Below are positions 11,555 through 23,245 of a stretch of DNA of 64,000 nucleotides, one piece after another. This DNA comes from Heloderma charlesbogerti (lineage: Eukaryota; Chordata; Lepidosauria; Squamata; Helodermatidae). The position numbers and the translations under genes are program-made. The number at the start of each line of letters is the position of its first letter. Position 1 is the first letter of the stretch. The DNA is taken from contig JANEZZ010002671.1 in the NCBI GenBank assembly GCA_026122225.1, positions 769,063 to 833,062 of the forward strand. The letters are read 5' to 3'. Under the pieces are notes generated by a model. That model was not told the DNA's origin. It saw nothing but the letters and a program-made list of their open reading frames with translations, and ran no database searches.

Positions 11555-13602
11555 GGACAACCTGCCTGATAGGCGGGAGCGAGGGGCCTGTGTCCACCTG
11601 ACGGAGGCGGCGGGGGGAGCGTTGGGGGCCAGAACACACAGCGGCTGGGTGGCAGGCGCTGGCGGAGGCTAGGGGCAGCCATGCCAGGTACGGGGAACAA
11701 GGGAGAGATGTATAATATCGGTCCCCGATTCCGGGCCTGTCTAGAGGCAAAGGATGGCTGGGGAGGTGCGACTCCACCTTCCAGCCTTTGTCTGCTGCTC
11801 TGCAATGCCACGTCTGTTACCCAGAAAACATCCCTCGTCCGTGACATGATCCTGGAGGGGGGTGCGGACCTGGCATGTATTACGGAGACCTGGCTGGCTG
11901 AGGCCGCTGCTCCAACTCCTGCGGCCATGTGCCCAGCTGGATTTTCGCATGCACAGCAGCCGAGGGCTGGGGATCGGGGAGGGGGAGTGGCTGTTATCTA
12001 CCTTGGTCTTCACCAGACCCCCTCTCCAGGAGACCAAGGTTGCTGAGTAAGTGTACTGGAGGTTGGGCGAAGGGCAGTCTGGGGATTCTGCTCGTGTACC
12101 GCCCACCCCGCTGCACAACTGACTCCCTGGCCGAGGTGCTTGAGGTGGTCTGTGATGTGCGTGTGCAGTCCCCTAACTTATTGGTGTTGGGGGACTTCAA
12201 TGTAGAGCCAGAGGCCGTCCTCATGGGGGCACCTCGGGACTTCATGGAGACCATGGCTTCCTGGGAGCTGCACCCTATTCCAACTGGGCCCACCCATGTA
12301 GCCAGTCACGTGCTAGACCTTGTGTTTGTTTCTGGAGAAGCAGGGAGTGATCTGGAATTCGAGGGTATACCCACCCCCACCCACCCCTGTCATGTTCAGA
12401 TCACTATCTGGTGACGTTGGACTTCTCGGTTCCACAACCCCTCCGCAGGGGTGGAGGACCCATTAAAATGGTCCGCCCCAGGCGTCTTATGGATCCGAAA
12501 GGATTCCTGAACACGCTTGGGGATTCTCTGGAGCACGCAAACGGCCACTCGGTCAAGACCCTGGTGGGTGGGTGGAATGCTGCAATCACTGGGGCATTAG
12601 ATCGGGTGGCTCTGAAATGCCCTCTCCCTGTGAACAGGGTTCGAACTGCACCATGGTTCAATCCACGGTTACGAGCTCTGAAACAGGAGGTGAGACGGCT
12701 AAAGCCCTGGTGGTATAAATGCTCTGAAGATGATCAGACACGGGCTAGAGCTGTATCTTCAGCCTATCATGTGGCGAGGAAGGCAGCAGAAAAGGACTAT
12801 TATGCTGCCTCTATTGCATCCGCAGAGTGCTGTCCCAGGAGGATGTTCCAAGTGGTCTGGAGCCTGGTTGCTCCGGAACCACTGCAGCATTCTAAGGCCT
12901 CCTGTGAGGCCTTGTCCAGGCACTTTGCGGATAAAATTGATCGGATCAGGAGTGTTATTTCATGCGCCGTGGATACAGTTAGTGAGCGAGAGGTGGCCTG
13001 TGGCAAGCCAGTTTTGTGGGATCGGTTCCAGCTTCTTCCTTCTGATGAAGTGGACAAGGTGCTTTCATCTGTACAGCCAGCCACCTGCTTACTTGATCCT
13101 TGCCCATCTTGGCTCATTATGAGCTGTAGAGAGAGGCTGGGTGAAGGGATCAGGGTGGTGGTGAACGCCTCCCTTGAAGAGGGAGTGATGCCATCAGCTC
13201 TCAAGGAGGCAGTGATAAGACCACTCTTAAAGAAGCCCTCCTTGGATCCTCAAGTCTTGAATAACTTTCGCCCAGTCTTGAATCTGCCATTTTGGGGCAA
13301 GGTGATTGAGCAGGTGGTGGCGATGCAGTTGAAGGCACACTTGGAAGAAGCTGATTATCTAGATCCATTTCAATCGGGCTTCAGGCCTGGGCATGGGGCA
13401 GAAACAGCCTTGGTCACGTTGGTGGAAGATATGAGGAAGGCTCTGGATAGGGGTGGATGCTCCTTCCTTGTTCTCCTTAACCTCTCAGCGGCTTTTGATA
13501 CCTTTGACCACGGTATCCTCCTGGACCGCCTGGAGGGGTTGGGCATTGGAGACACTGTATTATGGTGATTCCGGTCCTTCCTCTCTGGCAGGTACTGGAG
13601 GG
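11555..13602 (+). mobile_element. L2 LINE copy 1, 5' section
   Basis: A GC-rich 5' leader of about 130 bp leads to an L2-type second reading frame. The sequence stops after ggcaggtactggagg at the CR1 insertion and resumes near 18,165, so both parts form one element. The start is approximate. Confidence 0.85.
11785..13568 (+). pseudogene. L2 ORF2 remnant: endonuclease and N-terminal RT
   Basis: The endonuclease is read in two frames: GADLACITETWL near 11,850-11,895, then LLVYRPPRC and NLLVLGDFNVEPEA at 12,070-12,210. The expected catalytic SDH is altered, reading CHVQIT near 12,395. From 12,411 to 13,568 one open frame of 385 codons holds the linker (KDYYAASIASAE) and RT motifs FRPVLNLPFWGKVIEQVV, FQSGFRPGHGAETAL and LNLSAAFDTFDHG (motif A, with the second catalytic-region Asp context changed). 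The protein then runs into CR1. Remaining RT is at 18,189-19,133. Confidence 0.9.
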
Positions 13603-13859
13603 TAGAATCTTAGAATAGTAGGGTTGGAAGGGGCCTACAAGGCCATCGAGTCCAACCCCCTGCTCAGTGCAGGAATCCAAGTCAGAGCATCCCTGACTGT
13701 CCAGCTTCCCTGGCTGTCCAGCTTCATATTGAATGCCTCCAGTGTGGGAGAGCCCACTACCTCCCTACACATCATTGGTTCCACTGTTCTATTGCTCTAA
13801 CATTCAAGAGGTTTTTTCTGATGTTCAGCCGGAATCTAGCTTCCTGTACCTTGAGCCCA

Positions 13860-16849
13860 TTATTCCATGTCCTGCACTCTGGGATGATCGAGAAGAGGTC
13901 CTGGCCTTCCTCTCTGGGACAACCTTTCAAGTACTTGAACAGCACTATCCCATTTCCCCTCAATCCTCTCAAGGCTAAACATGCCCAGTTCTTTCAGTCT
14001 CTCTTCATAGGGCTTTGTTTCCAGTCCCCTGATCATCTTTGTTGCCTTCCTCTGAACCCTCTCCAGCTTGTTTGCATCCTTCTTTAAGTATGGTACCCAG
14101 AACTGGACACAATACTTCAGATGAGGCCTAACTAGTGCTGAGTACAGGGGAACTAGTACTTCTTGGGATTTGGAAGCTATGCTTCTATTAATGCAGCCCA
14201 AAAGAGCATTGGCCTTTTTTGCAGCCACATCACATTGTTGGCTCATATTCAGCTTGTGATCGACAACAATTCCAAGATCCTTCTTGCTTGTAGTGTGGTT
14301 GAGCCACGTATCCCCCATCTTGTAACTGTGCATTTGGCTTCTTTTTCCTAGGTGCAGAACTTGGCATTTATCCTTATTAAATGTCATTCTGTTATTTTCT
14401 GCCCAGCGCTACAGTCTATCAAGATCAGTTTGAATTTTGTTTCTGTCTTCCAAAGTATTAGCTATCCCACCCAATTTTGTGTCATCTGAAAATGTGATCG
14501 GCGTTCCCTGCACCTCCTCCTCCAAGTCATTAATAAAAATGTTGAAGAGCACTTGGCCCAGGACTGAGCCCTGTGATACCCCGCTCGTTACCTCTCCCCA
14601 GTTTGAGAAGATCCCATTGATAAGCACTGTTCGAGTCCGATTCTGTAGCCAACTGTGGATCCACCGGATCGCTGTTTCATCTAGCCCACTTTGAACTAGT
14701 TTGCTCATCAGGATATCATGGGGCACTTTGTCGAACGCTTTGCTGACGTCAAGGTATATTATGTCTGCAGCATTCCCACAGTCTACAAGGGAGTTTTGTT
14801 GTTGTTCAGTCGTTCAGTCGTGTCCGACTCTTCGTGACCCCATGGACCATAGCACGCCAGGCCTTCCTGTCCTGCGCTCTCTCCCAGAGTGTGCTCAAGT
14901 TCATATTCATTGCATCGGTGATGCTATCTAGCCATCTCATCCTCTGCCATCCCCTTCTCCTTTTGCTTTCAGTCTTTCCCAGCATCAGGGTCTTTTCCAG
15001 AGAGTTTTCTCTTCGCATTAGGTGGCCAAAATATTTGAGCTTCAGCTTCAGTATCTGTCCTTCCAATGAGCAGTCAGGGTTGATTACCTGATCAAAAAAT
15101 GAGATCCGATTCGTTTGGCAGGATTTGTTCTTGACAAATCCATGTTGGCTTCGTGTAATCACTGCATTGTTTTCAAGGCGCTTACAGATGGATTGCTTTA
15201 TAATCTGCTCCAGGATTTTCCCAGGGATTGATGTCAGACTGACTGGCCTGTAGTTCCCAGGTTCCTCCTTTTTGCTCTTTTTGAAGATAGGGACAACATT
15301 AGCCCTTCTCAGGTCCTCTGGCACTTCACCCGTTCTCCATGATTTCTCAAAGAGAATAGACAGTGGTTCTGAGAGTTCTTCTGCTAGTTCCTTCATTACT
15401 CTAGGGTGAAGTTCATCCGGCCCTGGAGATTTGAACTCATTCAAAGTAATGAGGTGTTCCTTGACCATATGCCTATCGATCTCAAGCTGCAATCCTGCCC
15501 CTTCAGCCTGTACTTCGCCTTTGCCAGGGGGGTCATAGACCCTCTTTTGGGAGAAGACTGAGCCAAAGTAGGAATTGAGCACTTCTGCCTTTTCTCTGTC
15601 ATCTGTGATCATTTTGCCATCCTTATTTAATACCTGAACCACCATTTCTTTCCTCTGCCTTTTACTATGCACGTAGCTGAAGAAAGCCTTTTTGTTGTTT
15701 TTAGCATCCCTCGCTAACCTCAGCTCGTTCTCAGCTTTAGCCTTCCTGATGCCATCCCTGCGATTCTGTGCTACCTGCCTGTACTTTTCCTTTGTTGCTT
15801 GGCCTTCTTTCCATTTCCTATATGTGTCCTTTTTTGTTTTCAGGTCATCTCTCAGCTTTTTGTGAAGCCACATTGGCTTCTTCTGTTGTCCTCCACCTTT
15901 TCTTCTTGTTGGAATTGTTTGTAATGGTGCCTTGAGAATTTCCTTTTTTAAAAGCTCCCACCCATCTCGGAGTCCTTTTCTCGTAAGAGTGGCTTGCAAT
16001 GGCACCTTACTGATCATTGTTCTGAGTTTATTAAAATCAGCTTTCCTAAAATCCAGAGTACGCACTTAACAACACTGGGCTTTTGCTTCCCTTAGAACCA
16101 AGAACTCAATTATAACATGGTCGCTTTCCCCCAGAGTTCCTGTAACTGCTACTTTATCCACTAAGTCATCTCTGTTGGTTAGGATCAAGTCAAGGATAGC
16201 CAATCCTCTAGTTCCTTCCTCTACTTTCTGTAGGAGGAAGTTATCCACCACACAAGTCAGGAATTTCCTGGAGGGGCCATGTTTGGCAGAATTTGTCTCC
16301 CAACAAATATCGGGGAAATTGAAGTCCCCCATTACTACTATGTCATGCGTCCTTGAAACACTAGCAATTTGCTTTTCAAAAGTTTCATCCTCGTCTTCTC
16401 CTTGATTGGGTGGCCAGTAGTAGACTCCAACCACCAGGTTCTTTTTATTTTTGCTCCATATGCTCACGATGGGGCTACCAAGCTCATCCTCCTGTATTTC
16501 TGTGCAGAGATATGTATTTTTCACATATAGTGCAACTCCACCTCCCATTCTGTTCCTCCTGTTCTTTTTGAACAAGTTGTATCCTTCAATTGCTGTATTC
16601 CAGTCATGAGTCATCCGACCAAGTCTCAGTTACACCTATTAAGTCATAACTTCCCTCTTGTATTAAGAGTTCAAGTTTGTTCTGTTTGTTTCCCATTCTC
16701 TGGGCATTAATATATAGACATCGAAGACCATGTGCATCATAGTCTGGCTTTCTTCCTGCATGTTTCTGAAGTCTATTATTGGGCGCTATTAGAGCTGTTC
16801 TCTCTGTTGCAGTGCATGAGCCTTCGTCCATTGTTACCCCCAACTTCAC
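13860..16849 (-). pseudogene. CR1 ORF2 (endonuclease-RT), interrupted
   Basis: Endonuclease: LYINAQRMGNKQNKLELL and DLIGVTETW (16,849-16,604), a frameshift, then [11 protein letters not shown] and [11 protein letters not shown] (16,614-16,069). A single in-frame TAA at 16,068-16,066 follows AKAQCC; the same frame continues into the RT with EFKSPGPDELHPRVMKEL, NYRPVSLTSIPGKILEQ and GFVKNKSCQTN. A BovB piece interrupts at 15,085-14,794. RT then resumes with a motif-C region that reads FSDDTKLGG instead of FADDTKLGG (about 14,490), and ends with [18 protein letters not shown]. Confidence 0.92.
14794..15085 (-). mobile_element. BovB 3' fragment inserted in CR1
   Basis: A 292-bp piece holding the last ~93 codons of BovB ORF2 (CSLEGQILKLKLKYFGHLMR to TKSRTRLND) and its short tail (tttgttgttgttcagtcg on the plus strand). 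It lies between CR1 bases matching ctacaagggag and acctgatcaaaa. CR1 loses about two bases at the site and no target duplication is clear. It is 5'-truncated, as expected for target-primed insertion. Confidence 0.9.
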
Positions 16850-17077
16850 GTTTCCCTTCCCCGTAGGATTCAGTTTAAAGCCATCCTGATGAAGTTCTTC
16901 ATGCTGTGGCCAAAAACATTCTTCCCAGCCTTTGTGAGGTGCAACCCATCCCTTGCCAATAGCTCATCTTCCAGGAAGTATACCTCGTGGTCCCAGAATC
17001 CAAATCTCTCTCGTCGGCACCACCCTCGTAGCCAGTCATTCACCCGGAGTATTTTTCTTTCCCTTTTTATCCCTCTT

Positions 17078-17887
17078 CTAACTGGTGGATGAGAAAATTA
17101 TCTGGGCCCCAAAGTTCTTGAGTTTCCTTCCCAAAGCTTCAAAGCCTGACGTGATTTCTTCGTAGCTCCGCTTGGCGGTCTCATTTGTTCCCACATGGAT
17201 GAGAAGAAAGGGATACCTGTCAGTGGGCTTTATGAGTGCAGGTAACCCTTCAGTCACCTCTCTAATCCGTCCTCCCGGGAGACAACATACCTGGCAAGTC
17301 CACAGGTCTTCGCAACATAATTGGGTTTTGATCCCACGCAGCAAGGAGTCTCCCACTCCTCCTCCTCTTCTCTTCTTGTTGTTGTAGGCCTGGGTTTCAT
17401 AGCCTCTGCTTGACTGACCTTCAGCCTCTTGCTCACTCTCATGTAGGTTCCCCTGTGATTCTTCCTCTGCAGGCTGTCCTCCAGTCTCATCTGCAAGTAC
17501 CTGGAATCGGTTCCATAGCTCCACTGCTTCCACTGGTGCAGAGTGGCATCTAGTTCTTCTGCTCCTAACTGTCACCCTTTTCCAAGGAGTATCCTCTACT
17601 CCATTTTTCTTCACCTCAACGTTTCCCACTGCCTCATCTTGCTGTTGCTCTTCAAGCTTCTGGTCTTCACTTTGCTTCTGCAGTTCCACCGTTCTGTCCA
17701 AGAACTCTTCGTGTTCTCTTATTCCCCGAAGGGTCGACAGTCGACACTCCAGTCCTCTTACTTTTTCTTCCAGCAGCGTGATCAACCTGCACTTGTTGCA
17801 GGTGTAGGCCATGTTGTTCTCAGGCAAGAAAACAAACACTGCACACACCTTGCAGGTCACCACCACTAGAGAGTCTTGTCCTTCCAT
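17078..17887 (-). CDS. CR1 ORF1 protein, apparently intact
   Basis: 269 codons starting MEGQDSLVVVTCKVC and ending FSSTS. An N-terminal Cys pattern (CKVC ... CNKC at residues ~12-38) suggests a small zinc-binding or PHD-like fold. It is followed by a coiled-coil-like Glu/Gln-rich middle (residues ~40-90) and a C-terminal esterase-like region with GDSLLRG, the block-I Ser motif, and HVGTNETA. CR1 ORF1 proteins are known for such an SGNH-type esterase domain. The ORF ends shortly after HVGTN, so the distal catalytic Asp/His block seems missing. Confidence 0.8.
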   Translation of the reverse strand: MEGQDSLVVVTCKVCAVFVFLPENNMAYTCNKCRLITLLEEKVRGLECRLSTLRGIREHEEFLDRTVELQKQSEDQKLEEQQQDEAVGNVEVKKNGVEDTPWKRVTVRSRRTRCHSAPVEAVELWNRFQVLADETGGQPAEEESQGNLHESEQEAEGQSSRGYETQAYNNKKRRGGGVGDSLLRGIKTQLCCEDLWTCQVCCLPGGRIREVTEGLPALIKPTDRYPFLLIHVGTNETAKRSYEEITSGFEALGRKLKNFGAQIIFSSTS

Positions 17888-18164
17888 AGCCTCTTTTCCC
17901 TTTTTGTGTCTAGCTTTCTGATTGTTGCAGACTAGCCCATGCCTGGTCCTCTACTCACTAGAGGTTAAAAGCAGAGTCCCACTGGTGTGGAAGTGTGTGT
18001 TACAAGAAAAATAATTAAAAAACTGTTAGGGGCCTCCCCCTTGACCTCCCCTGGCCAACTCCTGTTTGCTCCCCCTGTTCATTTGCTCTGACCGCTCGCT
18101 CTCCGGGAGCTTGCTTGCTTGCTTCTGTAGTCCCTAGCCTACAGCACTAGGAGAGGAGGTTTCG

Positions 18165-19258
18165 GACCCATGGCTGCTCATTTGTGGGGTGCCACAGGGT
18201 TCCATCCTCTCCCTGATGCTATTTAACATCTATGTGAAGCTGCTGGGAGCTATCATCAGGAGGTTTGGGGTGCTGTGTCATCAATATGCGGATGACATGC
18301 AGCTCTACCTCTCGTTCAAATCTTCACCAAGGTTGGCTGTAGAATCTCTGTCCAAATGTCTGGAGACGATGAGGGGCTGGATGGGGAGGAATAAGCTGAA
18401 GCTGAACCCTGACAAGATCAAGGTACTTTTGGTGGGAGACAAGAGGAGGCTGGGCGATGTTGACGTGGTGTTGAATGGGTTTCGGTTACCCTTGAAATAC
18501 CAGGTCCGCAGCCTAGGGGTCATCTTAGACTCCCAGCTGTCCATGGAGGCTCAGGTGTCAGCTGTGAGCTGGACAGCGCTGTACCAACTCCATCTGATAT
18601 GGTGGCTGCTCCCCTACCTTCCCAACCATCTGCTGTCATCGGTAGTACATGCCTTGGTCTCCTCTCGTCTAGACTAATGTAATGCGCTCTACGTGGGGTT
18701 ACCCTTGAAGACGCTTCGGAAGCTGCAGCTGGTACAGAACATGGCGGCTCGCCTGATTAAAGGCAGCGGCCGGCGTGATCACATCACTCCAGTGCTGAAG
18801 GAGTTGCACTGGCTACCAGTTGTTTTCCGGGCCAAATTCAAGGTGTTGGTTTTGACCTTTAAAACTCTATATGGTTCCAGCCCAGCCTATCTCAAGGAGT
18901 GCCTCCAGCAACACCAGACAGGCTGCTCAACAAGATCAGCCTCGGATGACCTTCTCTCTGTCCCATCAGCCAGGACAGCTAGGCTGATGAGGACGAGGGA
19001 GAGGGCCTTCTCTGTGGTGGCCCCTACTCTGTGGAACTCCCACCCTAGGGAACACCGCCACGCCCCCTCTTTAATGAGCTTCCGCCACGCATTAAAAACG
19101 TGGTTGTTCAGGCAGTCATTTGGGGTGAGTTAAGGTATTTTTAGAAATACGATGTTTTAATGTGGAATTTTATTGTTTTAAACTATTGTATTATTGTACA
19201 TCGCCTAGAGTGGCCAGGTGACCGGCCAGATGGGCGATTAAGAAATTTAATAAAAATA
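18165..19258 (+). mobile_element. L2 LINE copy 1, 3' section
   Basis: The continuation of the L2 after the CR1. RT motif B (GVPQGSILSLMLFNIYVK) and motif C (HQYADDMQLYLSF, YADD near 18,285) are in an open frame 18,189-18,677. A stop follows RLD, then 18,693-19,133 carries the C-terminal LPLKTLRKLQLVQNMAARL and FSVVAPTLWNSHP. The 3' tail runs gtacatcgcctagagtgg ... taagaaatttaataaaaa to about 19,258. Confidence 0.92.
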
Positions 19259-19717
19259 AGTACCCCATATTCACATTAGAAATGAAAAATGAAAAATAAA
19301 ATAAAATAAAAACTTGTTCAGTATTACTACTGGTGTGATATCCTTGCATTTTCTACTGTGAAGGGGGAAAGTAGGGCTCAAAAGGCTACGTTTACAGGTG
19401 GATCCCACTTCAAAATGTCTGAGAAGCATTGTATTAGAGCATTCCAAGAGTAATTATATAGCTCCCAAAGAACTACCTGTATCACAGAGAGCTAGAACAA
19501 GTAGCATGCACAGGTGTGAGGGCTTTTAAAAGACAGCAGGCCAGGAATACCAGCAATTAGACTGATGCGTCTTCCTGAACGCAGGGTTCCAAGGCAACGA
19601 AGGGAGTAAAGCGAACTGCCTCGCCTTGGGGGGCTAGAGGGAGCACATGTTCAGGTCTGTCAAGTAGGGGATCGAAAGTTTTGCTTCTATCCAATCACTT
19701 GTGAGCAGAATTAATAC

Positions 19718-19796
19718 CTGGGTCTGAATATCATCCCCTGTAACAATGTTCCCAACTGCTCGCAAGGCAGGTGAAACCACTTTGTAGTCATTGTGC
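19718..19796 (-). CDS. KPNA1: KPNA1 coding exon: ARM6
   Basis: AG is at 19,798-19,797 and donor GT at 19,717-19,716. The first G completes Met; 26 codons follow (79 bp), [20 protein letters not shown] to [17 protein letters not shown] is ARM6, where Arg replaces the ladder Trp, a known importin-alpha feature separating the major and minor NLS sites. Intact. Confidence 0.98.
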
Positions 19797-20803
19797 CTAA
19801 AAAGAAAAGAAGGCTTCAGTTTAATATGTTCACATACTGTTTAAAAGTCAGTCTTCTGATCTGGAGGAGCAGGCTCCTCAGGGTCCAAATAGGACCAAGA
19901 AACACTACTCAGGAAGCATTAACAGGTTGTTAATGGAAAAATAAAGAAAAATGTTCTTTATCCAGATGTAGTTGGACTTTTTCTATACAGTACAATGCAA
20001 GTTTGTCCACACTTGATTAGCACCAGATCCCAGGACCACTGTACCATGGGATATTCCCATCACACATTTAAAATGTGCCATATTATATTCCAAAATGCTG
20101 GAAACACTGTTTATTAATACTGTGCAGCTTGACTGGTGTTCTCTGCCATCTGTATATAAGTTATACTGTGTTTCCTGCATGTTGGCACAAATTGCCATTA
20201 TGAACAGGTACACAACTGAACCGATGACGTTGGATCTACCTTTTCCCTAAATCTATCTCCCATGCTTATACTGAGGGCAAAGCAGTATAAATCTGTCAGA
20301 AAATACATTTACATTGTAAGTTTAAAATTAAAGATTGGGGGAGGGGGAGAACCATGCACTCAACCCTAAGCCCTAGGAGGAGGGGCAAAATAAAAATGTC
20401 ATAGATTAGTTTTTCCATTAGGGTCAAATCACTCATAACTTGCTTTTCAATATGGTTTTGCAATAAAAATGTTGGAATGGGAGATGCTGACACAAGAAAA
20501 TATCTCATACGCATCTCCTCTCTGCTGAAGAATGGGGAAAGGATGATTGCTTTTCAGTGAATTGACACAGCAACATTATTCAGCACGGCTGCTCTCCAGT
20601 TTTGAAAAGTCTGAGGGTGGTGATGAATCTTTAATTCTACACTTTCAGAGCTAGTGGTGAATTAATAAGTATAGACCCATTAAACCTGATGCTGGCCACA
20701 AGAAGCTACTTGCTACAAAGCCACAGGTTTATGGCAGCAATACAAATGACTATCATGGCATCCAAACAAGATCTTCATTTGAAATATACTTTTAAGGCAC
20801 TGA
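19797..20803 (-). other. KPNA1 intron sequence, nothing recognised
   Basis: Single-copy-looking AT-rich intron before the first of two hAT MITEs. No coding or RNA signal is seen. Confidence 0.6.
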
Positions 20804-20930
20804 CAGGCAACCTGGTGCCCTCCAGATGTTTTGGATTACAACTGCCATCAGCCCCAGCTGGCATGATCAATAGTTGGGGATTATGGGAGCTGTATTCCAA
20901 AACATTTGGATGTCACCAGGTTGCCTACTG
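20804..20930. mobile_element. hAT-type foldback MITE
   Basis: It begins caggcaacctggtgccctcc and ends caccaggttgcctactg, inverted. The inner arms hold gatgttttggattacaactg and tgtattccaaaacatttgg. Same family as the copies at 21,027, 27,143, 30,532 and 52,455. The left end lacks two or three bases and no target duplication is clear here. Confidence 0.75.
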
Positions 20931-21026
20931 TTATCTTAAGGATAGTCTTGACGAAGGATACTCTTCATCAAGGTCACTCACTTAGCTCTTCTGTAGCTGC
21001 CCAAGAGAACAGCAGACACTGTAAAG

Positions 21027-21152
21027 CAGAGGTGGGCAACTTTTGGCCTTCCAAATATTTTGGCCTACAACTCCCATCATCCCTCACCATTACTTATGCT
21101 GATAGGAGTTATAGGCCAAAAGATCTGGAGGGCCACAAGTTGCACACCCCTG
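21027..21152. mobile_element. hAT-type foldback MITE with 8-bp target duplication
   Basis: Ends cagaggtgggcaac and gttgcacacccctg are inverted. Flanks ctgtaaag (21,019-21,026) and ctataaag (21,153-21,160) match at 7 of 8. The interior has ggcctacaactcccatcatc. Confidence 0.85.
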
Positions 21153-21233
21153 CTATAAAGAGATGCTCTAAAGCCAAGTACACTCCTTGCCTAGTGCTAT
21201 TCAAAAACTGAGGCGTTGATCTAAAGTCCTTAC

Positions 21234-21397
21234 ATTAGCAGCTCCACAAGCCTCCTACATACTCCTGCATCAATCACAGCCTGTATTTTATCATTGGGTC
21301 CATCAGACAAGTATGAGAGCGCCCAACATGCATCTGCTAAAACGTCCGTGTCATTGACAAATAGCAGCCATGAGAGCACACTCAGACAGGGCGATAC
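21234..21397 (-). CDS. KPNA1: KPNA1 coding exon: ARM5
   Basis: AG is at 21,399-21,398; 54 codons plus AT before GTAAGG (164 bp). It encodes [18 protein letters not shown], then [18 protein letters not shown] and [21 protein letters not shown] is ARM5, with Trp and the usual Tyr in place of Asn. Intact. Confidence 0.98.
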
Positions 21398-23245
21398 CTG
21401 CAAAGAAATGAGAGAAGTAAAGAATTAATGGAATCCACAGAACATGCCTTTAATTCAAATGACTCAGGAGCAGATTTCTCATTGTGAAGGACTCATTGTG
21501 AAGGATCCAAATATTTACGTAGTACTTGATTCCAAGTTGCCTTGAAATCAGCAGGCTGCAAAGTTCAAATCCACAAAGTGAAGTCCACAATATCTCAGTG
21601 TACACAAATGTAATCAACTGATCACCAAAGGACAGGAGCCACTGCTGGCACAACAGGAAGCTAGTACTTCCTAAAGCAACTGGAAACAAGCTGAAACACC
21701 TATTTCTGGAATGGAATATGTCAGCGGAACTCACAGAAGGGTTGCTTTAGGGAGCACTAGCTGCTTGTTGCACCAGCAGCGGGCCCTGGTAGCGCAACAC
21801 AATCAGCGGAGGTACAGGGGCAGTGTTGGACGCTGTGTCCCGGATTTTTAGGAAACAGCTGACTTTGCTTTACTGGACTTGCTGGGAAGGCTACTGAGAA
21901 AGCTAACCCACCTCTCATAATATGGTATATCTTATTATGAAATGCAAATGCTAAATGTTAAATAATAATTAAGATTTAAAAAATCTAAATAAAAAGTACT
22001 AATTGTATGCACACAAAGACCTGAGCAGGTTCATAATGAATTCTGGGTAACTGACATAAAAAATAATTGTCAAGATGAACTGGATGGTATCTAAAGGGAA
22101 AATGCTGAGTTAAAGGCCTAGTACTTTGACTACAGGGCTATTTGAGTAACGCACAAGTGTGTGACTGTATTATTCCAGGTCAAAAGTGTACTTAAAGTTT
22201 TTGCGTATCAATTAATGAGCAAAAAATATTGTGTAAGTTATACACGTCAAGAAGCTTGATATACAGATGTCTAGAAAAAATTATAGACTTAGGCTTAATT
22301 GGCAAATTTCAAGTAAGGAGTTATCCTCTCAAATGTATGATTCAAAACTGATCATAACTAGCCTAAAAGGTGTACATGTAAGCCTTTTTTGTATGTTCTA
22401 GTTTTTTAGGAATGTTTAATAAGGTAATTGAGACTATGAGCCCTAATTTATGAGACAGTAGATAATATTAACTATGAGATAATTTCTACAGAAAAAAGTA
22501 TAAATACGTGCTGATTTTAGCATGCAGGAGCTTATTAGCTCAGCGGGCAAGTGTACCTGTGAACTGAATAACCTATTCAGTATTGAATGGGGAACACAGT
22601 ACTTAAGATCTCTCCTTTTTAAGCTATAAGGAATAGAAGTCTAAGAACAAGAAATGTTTAGGAAATTCTATTTCCTGTTAAGCTGTTAAAATCTTTAGCA
22701 ATGCTCTGTTTAACAACACCAGTCCCACAACTGCAGGGTGAGAGCTAGTAAGGTCCTCGACCTCCTACCACTTTGTTGCTACAAAAGATAGTGGCTATAT
22801 TGTCTGTGGTTATGTGAACAACCCAGCCTCCAAGTGAGAGGCCTGAAGGCCTTAATCACAGTGAGAAGTTCAAATGTGTTGATGTAGCTTCCAGTGGAAT
22901 TTCAGCTGTACAAAGGCATTGATCTTGAGCATCTTGAGCTGCAATGCATTCCCATCCTATCTGACACACACATTATTGGTGGTAATAGTTATTTATTTAA
23001 TTTATACCATGGCTTTCTACCAGGAAAAGGCCATTGCTGTTGCAAGTGAAGGTGAGAATGCCATGCCGCATAGCAGGTTGGTTGGTCATGTCTACCAGTG
23101 ATGCAAACACCAAAGCATATCTGGGTGGAGTGAAATGCATGTCCTGGGGATCTGCTGCTGGCCAAAAGACCTCAAGGAACCAGTGCTGGAAGGGCATATC
23201 CTGAGCCGTGCAGAGGCGTACTTGCTGTAATTGCCACCATCAGTC
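21398..23245 (-). other. KPNA1 intron sequence, AT-rich, no element identified
   Basis: Between 21,900 and 22,700 the sequence is AT-rich and single-copy-looking. A GC-richer patch at 21,740-21,860 (agggagcactagctgcttg, cagcagcgggccctgg) may be a decayed MITE, but no ends could be paired. Confidence 0.5.

Larger units (their letters stand above)
13603..18164 (-). mobile_element. CR1 LINE, near full-length, inserted in L2
   Basis: Reading on the minus strand from 18,164 it has a leader, ORF1, ORF2 with endonuclease and RT, and the CR1 3' end with the tactattctaagattc-type octamer at 13,603-13,625. About 4.27 kb of CR1 plus a 292-bp BovB insert. It lies between adjoining L2 sequence on both sides. 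CR1 elements seldom make target duplications, and none is seen. The single stop in its main frame marks it as a young copy. Confidence 0.92.
11179..19431. mobile_element. hAT-like MITE split by later insertions
   Basis: The left end cagtgcttctgaaat at 11,179 and right end gagaagcattg ending 19,431 are inverted; beyond them both arms carry atcccac / gtgggat words. The flanks are cactagag (11,171-11,178) and tattagag (19,432-19,439), an 8-bp duplication matching at 6 of 8 with both differences C/T, as expected for a hAT. The interior now holds an L2, CR1 and BovB nest of about 7.7 kb. Confidence 0.6.

Noticed and set aside
11329..11928. 199-codon minus-strand frame rich in Pro and Gly
   Set aside because: Antisense to the L2 5' end and the CCA microsatellite; composition explains it.
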